A stretch of 64,000 nucleotides of DNA from Amycolatopsis antarctica. Its GTDB lineage: Bacteria > Actinomycetota > Actinomycetes > Mycobacteriales > Pseudonocardiaceae. The notes under the pieces are model-generated. The model worked only from the letters and a program-made list of their open reading frames with translations. It did not search any database and was not told the DNA's origin. The stretch is from contig NZ_NKYE01000019.1 in assembly GCF_002262875.1 (NCBI RefSeq), forward strand, positions 1 to 64,000. The letters run 5' to 3'. The translations under genes and the position numbers were made by a program. Positions within the stretch are counted from its first letter, which is position 1. Every line of letters begins with the position of its first letter. Shown here piece after piece: positions 60,213 through 64,000 of this stretch.

Positions 60213-60590
60213 ATGAGCGAGGACCACGACGGCGCCGTGGCGAAGCTGCGTGCGCTGTGCCTGGAGTTGCCGGAGGTCACCGAGCGGCTCAGTCACGGTG
60301 AGCCGACCTGGTTCGTCCGAGGCAGGAAGACCTTAGTGATGCTGTCCGACCACCACCACGACGACCGGTTCGGTTTCTGGTGCGCGGCGCCGCCCGGGGT
60401 GCAGGAGGAGCTGGTCGGCGAGGAGCCCTCGCGCTTCTTCCGCCCGCCGTACGTGGGGCATCGCGGTTGGCTCGGCGTCTACCTCGACGTCGGCGTGGAC
60501 TGGCGGGAGATCCGCGAGATCGTCCGCGAGGCGTACCTGCGGATCGCCCCGAAGGCACTGGCCGAACGGATCGGCGACCCGGAGCACTGA
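60213..60590 (+). CDS. MmcQ/YjbR family protein
   Basis: 125 residues. MmcQ/YjbR fold: LRALCLELPEVTERLSHGEPTWFVRGRKTL near the start and FFRPPYVGHRGWLGVYLD in the middle. Members have a CyaY-like fold and are thought to bind DNA or act as small regulators, but their role is not established. Stand-alone gene after DUF2537. Confidence 0.85.
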   Translation: MSEDHDGAVAKLRALCLELPEVTERLSHGEPTWFVRGRKTLVMLSDHHHDDRFGFWCAAPPGVQEELVGEEPSRFFRPPYVGHRGWLGVYLDVGVDWREIREIVREAYLRIAPKALAERIGDPEH

Positions 60591-60623
60591 GCACGACGGC
60601 GGGTGGCGGCTTGTCGATTTCCG

Positions 60624-60643
60624 ATTCTCGTTATATAAAGAAT
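60624..60643 (+). promoter_or_regulatory. AT-rich operator/promoter of the ArsR gene
   Basis: ATTCT (60624-60628) and AGAAT (60639-60643) flank a central TTATATAA. The TATATAA lies only about 8 bases before the GTG start at 60646 and no ribosome site is present, so the transcript is probably leaderless and the palindrome may be the operator. Confidence 0.5.
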
Positions 60644-60645
60644 AC

Positions 60646-60981
60646 GTGAATCAGTTCGGTGCTCTGAGCGACCGAGCCCGTCTCCGGATGGTGGAGCAGC
60701 TCGCGGTACGCGATCGCACGGCCGGCGAGCTGAGCGCGGCCGTGCACGACGAGTTCGGCGTGAGCCAGCCCGCCGCGTCCCGCCACCTCAGGGTGCTGCG
60801 GGAGGCGGGACTGGTGCGCTCCCGCGTCGACGGCTCACGTCGCATCTACAGCCTGGATCGCGAGGGTCTCGAGGAGATCGGCGAGTGGGTCGACCGGCTG
60901 CGGGCGTTGTGGGGCGTCTCGTTGTCGGCGCTGGACACCGAGATCGCGCGCGGCAAGCGCGATCGCCGTCAGGAATCGTGA
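60646..60981 (+). CDS. ArsR family winged-helix regulator
   Basis: 111 residues. Winged helix of the ArsR type: LSDRARLRMVEQLAVRDRTAGELSAAV, VSQPAASRHLRVLREAGLVRSRVDGSRRIYSLD (60646-60860). No metal-binding cysteines, so it is not a classical arsenic sensor; such regulators next to SRPBCC genes are common in actinobacteria. GTG start, likely leaderless. The next gene begins 12 bases after its stop. Confidence 0.93.
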   Translation: MNQFGALSDRARLRMVEQLAVRDRTAGELSAAVHDEFGVSQPAASRHLRVLREAGLVRSRVDGSRRIYSLDREGLEEIGEWVDRLRALWGVSLSALDTEIARGKRDRRQES

Positions 60982-60992
60982 GGAGACCGATC

Positions 60993-61619
60993 ATGAACAT
61001 CGCCACGCAGATCAACGAGGTACTCCGCCGGGTCGGCTTCGACGACACGACGAACGTGGTCACCCTGACGCAGGCCTTCGCCACCACGGCCGAGGACCTC
61101 TGGGACGCGTGCACCACGCCCGAACGCCTCGCCCGCTGGTTCGAACCCGTCGAGGGGTCTCTCCGGCTCGGCGGGCGTTATCGGATGGCCGACAGCGGCA
61201 CCGTCGGCACCATCGAGACCTGCGACCCCCCACACGCCCTGACCATCACCTGGGAGCACGGCGGTGACACCTCCCGGGTGAGCGCCACCATCGAGGAGAC
61301 GGAGCCGGGAACCGCGACGCTCACCGTGAGCCACTACGGCGACAACGACGAGCACTGGCAGGAGTACGGCCCCGCGGCCGGTGGTGGCGGCTGGGACGCC
61401 GCGTTCCTGGGCCTGCGGATGTTGATCGACGAGCCCGGCAGCACCCTCGACGAGGTCATGCGCGCGATGAACTCGGAAGAGGGCCGGCGGTTCGTCTCGG
61501 ACGTGGCCGAGCAGTGGTCGCTCGCGTACCAACGGGCAGGCGCTCCGGCCGAGGAGGCCGCTGCCGCCGCCGGCCGGGCGGTCGCCCTCGAACGTGAGCT
61601 GTGGACGCCCGAGGGCTGA
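60993..61619 (+). CDS. SRPBCC (AHSA1-type) domain protein
   Basis: 208 residues from ATG 60993, GAGGAG about 7 bases upstream. SRPBCC/AHSA1 fold: LTQAFATTAEDLWDACTTPERLARWFEPVEG at the start, TWEHGGDTSRVSATIEETEPGTATLTV in the middle. The fold holds a hydrophobic ligand pocket. The ligand and role are unknown. Partner of the ArsR regulator in one operon. Confidence 0.9.
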   Translation: MNIATQINEVLRRVGFDDTTNVVTLTQAFATTAEDLWDACTTPERLARWFEPVEGSLRLGGRYRMADSGTVGTIETCDPPHALTITWEHGGDTSRVSATIEETEPGTATLTVSHYGDNDEHWQEYGPAAGGGGWDAAFLGLRMLIDEPGSTLDEVMRAMNSEEGRRFVSDVAEQWSLAYQRAGAPAEEAAAAAGRAVALERELWTPEG

Positions 61620-61640
61620 CCGGCAGGCGTACCCGGTGCG

Positions 61641-62507
61641 TCAGCTCCCGTTGGCGCGCTGGGAACGCACGCCGAGCAGCACGTCCTCCCAGGACGGCAC
61701 GATCGGGTGCCCGTTGCGGCCGAGCGCGGGGCGGCCCGGTTCCTCGTCCTGGATCCGCGGCAGCTCGCGGGTGTCGTCCTCGCCGTCGTGACCGGGGATC
61801 CGCGCCTCGATCACCCGCCCGCCCGCACCGTCGAGGGTGCCGCGCACGGGCTCGTCCTCGATCGCGTCCAGCGTCTGCTGGGTGCCCACGGTCCGCTGCG
61901 CCACCGAGCGCAGCGTCCGGGTGTGCTGGGCGTCCGGGTCGAGCAGGTCCTCACCGTGCTCGTCCAGCGCGGTGACGGTGCCGCCGTGCGCCCCGGGAGC
62001 GAACGCCCAGTGCGCCCGGTTGTCCGAGCGGCCGGCCTTCCAGCGCAGCCCGATGACCCACTTCCCGTCGTCGCCGCGCCATGCGTCCCAGGTCGCCTGC
62101 GAGTAGTCCTGCCCCCGTGCGCCGAAGGTGTAGGCCACCACCTCGCCCAGCGTCTGCACGTCCGGCCCGTCCTCGCGAACCGGGTGCGCGGACTGGGCGA
62201 TCTCGGCGGTACGGGACCGCTCCAGCAGTACCGGGTACGCGAAGCGCTCGACGCGCTGCACGGAGACCCCCGCGCTGGTGGCGACCTGGTCGACGGACTC
62301 GCCGGACCGGATCCTGGCCTGGATCTCGCGTGGACGCATCTGACTCTCCAGCTCGATTTCGATCTGGCCGAGCCGGGTGATATCGCCCCGGGCGGCAGCC
62401 CGCAGTCGCTCGTCGGCGGGCAGCAGGAAACGCGTACGGCTCGCCGGGTCCTCGCACACGATGGACTTGCCGTCCTCGTGCAGCCCGACTACCCGTAACG
62501 CTCGCAT
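61641..62507 (-). CDS. sepH: septation protein SepH (DUF3071)
   Basis: 288 residues. The N-terminal DUF3071 domain contains the helix-turn-helix-like segment MRPREIQARIRSGESVDQVATSAGVSVQRV near 55-85. The tail is acidic and ends with the conserved RPALGRNGHPIVPSWEDVLLG. SepH binds FtsZ and promotes Z-ring assembly in Streptomyces and mycobacteria. Same place as Rv0883c. Confidence 0.95.
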   Translation of the reverse strand: MRALRVVGLHEDGKSIVCEDPASRTRFLLPADERLRAAARGDITRLGQIEIELESQMRPREIQARIRSGESVDQVATSAGVSVQRVERFAYPVLLERSRTAEIAQSAHPVREDGPDVQTLGEVVAYTFGARGQDYSQATWDAWRGDDGKWVIGLRWKAGRSDNRAHWAFAPGAHGGTVTALDEHGEDLLDPDAQHTRTLRSVAQRTVGTQQTLDAIEDEPVRGTLDGAGGRVIEARIPGHDGEDDTRELPRIQDEEPGRPALGRNGHPIVPSWEDVLLGVRSQRANGS

Positions 62508-62624
62508 GCCCGCCTCCCCGCATTCATCGACCTCGTGCGTCCACGGTAAGTCGGCGCGTCGGCTTGACGCGCTAGGCGCGCCGAGTCAACTCCGATCTTG
62601 CGCCGGTGCCACCCGGACAGCGCC

Positions 62625-63755
62625 CTAGTTGCCGAGACGCTCCACGACCCACTCGATGCTGGCGGTCAGCGCCGAGACGTCCGCCGGGTCGATCGCCGGG
62701 AACAGGCCGACGCGCAACTGGTTGCGGCCCAGCTTGCGGTACGGCTCGACGTCGACGATCCCGTTGGCGCGCAAGGTCTTCGCCACCGCGGCCGCGTCGA
62801 TCTCCTCGGCGAAGTCGATCGTGCCGACGACCTGCGAGCGCAGCGCCTTGTCCGCAACGAACGGCGTCGTGTACGAGGTGCGCTCCGCCCAGTCGTAGAG
62901 CCGGTCCGAGGAGTCCTTGGTGCGCCCGACCGCCCAGGACAGCCCGCCGTTGCCGAGCATCCACTCGATCTGGTCGGCCAGCAGGAAAAGTGTCGCCACC
63001 GAGGGCGTGTTGTACGTCTGATCCTTGCGCGAGTTGTCCAGCGCCGTGGTGAGCGAGAGGAACTCCGGGATCCAGCGGTCCGAGGCGCCGAGTTCGCCGA
63101 CCCGCTCGATCGCCGCGGGCGACATCAGCGCCAGCCACAGCCCGCCGTCCGAGGCGAAGGATTTCTGCGGCGCGAAGTAGTAGACGTCGAAGTCCTCGGC
63201 GTTCACCGGCAGGCCACCCGCACCGGAGGTCGCGTCGATCGCGACGAGCGCGCCCTCGCTGCCCGCGGGACGGTGCACCGGCACCGCGACACCGGTCGAG
63301 GTCTCGTTGTGCGCCCAGCCGACCAGGTCCGCGCCCTGCTCGAACGCGATCTCGGGGGCGCCGCCCGGCTCCGCCTTCACCACGATCGGATCGGCCAGGA
63401 ACGGCGCGCCCTTGGTGACGGTCGCGAACTTCGCGGAGAACTCGCCGTAGGTGAAGTGCTGCGAGCGCTCGCGCACGAGACCGAAGGCCGCGGCGTCCCA
63501 GAATGCGGTCGTCCCGCCGTTGCCGAGCACCACCTCGTAGCCATCGGGGAGGCCGAACAGTTCGGTCAGTCCGGACCGGACACGGCCGACGAGCGACTTG
63601 ACCGGCTTCTGCCGGTGCGAGGTGCCGAGCAGCGCGCCGCCCTCGGTCGCGAGCCGGGAAAGCTGCTCGGGGCGCACCTTCGACGGTCCGCAGCCGAAGC
63701 GGCCGTCGGCGGGCTTGAGGTCTGCGGGCAGGGTGAGCTGGGGCGCGTCGGTCAT
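62625..63755 (-). CDS. serC: phosphoserine aminotransferase SerC
   Basis: 376 residues from ATG 63753-63755. Class V aminotransferase fold; the PLP-binding Lys is in YYFAPQKSFASDGG near 195, GNGGTTAFWDAA precedes, and the C-terminal RKLGRNQLRVGLFPAIDP binds substrate. It converts 3-phosphohydroxypyruvate to phosphoserine with glutamate, the second step of serine synthesis. Same place as Rv0884c. Divergent from the last gene of the window. Confidence 0.96.
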   Translation of the reverse strand: MTDAPQLTLPADLKPADGRFGCGPSKVRPEQLSRLATEGGALLGTSHRQKPVKSLVGRVRSGLTELFGLPDGYEVVLGNGGTTAFWDAAAFGLVRERSQHFTYGEFSAKFATVTKGAPFLADPIVVKAEPGGAPEIAFEQGADLVGWAHNETSTGVAVPVHRPAGSEGALVAIDATSGAGGLPVNAEDFDVYYFAPQKSFASDGGLWLALMSPAAIERVGELGASDRWIPEFLSLTTALDNSRKDQTYNTPSVATLFLLADQIEWMLGNGGLSWAVGRTKDSSDRLYDWAERTSYTTPFVADKALRSQVVGTIDFAEEIDAAAVAKTLRANGIVDVEPYRKLGRNQLRVGLFPAIDPADVSALTASIEWVVERLGN

Positions 63756-63863
63756 GTGGCGAAGTCTGTCAAATGCGCCGAACACACGCTCGTGAGGGCG
63801 TCGAGTGGCTACCGTGACGTCCACCATCTGGACCCGGTGTCCGGCAGAGAGGACGTAACGGAC

Positions 63864-64000
63864 ATGGCCGACCTTCAGTTCCCCTTCCCGGCGCCGCCGG
63901 AGGCGGTGTGGAACGCGCTGCCCGCGGGCGTCGACGCCGTCCGAGGACACGGACCGCACTACGACGCGCAGCGCGGGCTGCTGTCCACCCGGACCGGCAC
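63864..64000 (+). CDS. partial gene, start of an unidentified protein
   Basis: ATG at 63864; 45 codons are visible before the window ends (MADLQFPFPAPPEAVWNALP...). The start PAPPEAVWNAL resembles the first helix of SRPBCC-type proteins, but too little is present for a call. Divergent from serC across 108 bp. Confidence 0.6.
   Translation, partial: MADLQFPFPAPPEAVWNALPAGVDAVRGHGPHYDAQRGLLSTRTG

Overview
The window is very GC-rich, uses GTG/TTG starts freely, packs genes with ATGA/GTGA overlaps, and carries conservon (CvnABCD) genes, SepH, an Rpf resuscitation factor and LysM secretion signals. This points to a filamentous actinomycete, most likely a Pseudonocardiaceae relative of Amycolatopsis (inference; no 16S is present). 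From memory, the backbone follows Mycobacterium tuberculosis Rv0861c to Rv0884c: XPB helicase, XPB-partner protein, a small conserved protein, moaC, mog, moaE, rpfA, moaD, moaA, YccF protein, cold-shock protein, DUF2771 lipoprotein, MFS protein, DUF3027, DUF2530, MarR, SpoU methyltransferase, DUF2537, sepH, serC. Accessory blocks are inserted between these markers. No rRNA, tRNA, transposase or CRISPR array was seen.

Region by region. 1-0.4 kb: a 22-bp tandem array touching the XPB stop. 0.4-2.0 kb: XPB. 2.0-19 kb: an island separating XPB from its usual partner. It holds an orphan NitT/TauT-type binding lipoprotein divergent from a CvnA-type NIT-domain kinase, then cutC and a benzoylformate-decarboxylase-like enzyme, a NitT/TauT ABC transporter whose binding protein is again divergent from a second CvnA, the complete cvnA-B-C-D operon, and an extra cvnB-cvnC pair. 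19-28 kb: backbone with malic enzyme and molybdopterin genes (moaC, a mog-moaE fusion, moaD, moaA), interrupted by rpfA with a long leader. 27.8-31 kb: a molybdate operon (HTH-TOBE regulator, modA, modB, modC). 31-41 kb: HAD phosphatases, metallophosphoesterase, snapalysin-like protease, YccF, PhzF, acyl-CoA ligase, a second 22-bp array, a K+ channel, an R2lox oxidase with its TetR regulator, and an LLM oxidoreductase. 41-50 kb: backbone with DUF3027 coupled to a large Hsp90/sacsin-type ATPase. 50-58.6 kb: purine permease, MarR-MFS pair, arylamine N-acetyltransferase, superoxide dismutase, heme oxygenase, TetR and a glutamate-cysteine-ligase-family protein. 58.6-64 kb: backbone SpoU, DUF2537, an ArsR/SRPBCC pair, sepH and serC, ending in a gene cut by the window edge.

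How the parts may work together. The strongest candidate for an undescribed system is the island at 2-19 kb. A binding lipoprotein and a NIT-domain CvnA kinase face each other across a shared promoter twice, and the second pair is attached to a full transporter and a full conservon. This suggests that uptake and sensing of one class of small anion are wired into a membrane GTPase signalling complex (inference). Other signals of note are a 64-bp element made of two 22-bp palindromes present twice in the window, the related 22-bp arrays, three 20-bp MerR/SoxR-like palindromes near sodA, an N-acetyltransferase gene and a flavin/F420 oxidoreductase gene, and a perfect IdeR iron box followed by a short stretch and a hairpin but no clear gene.
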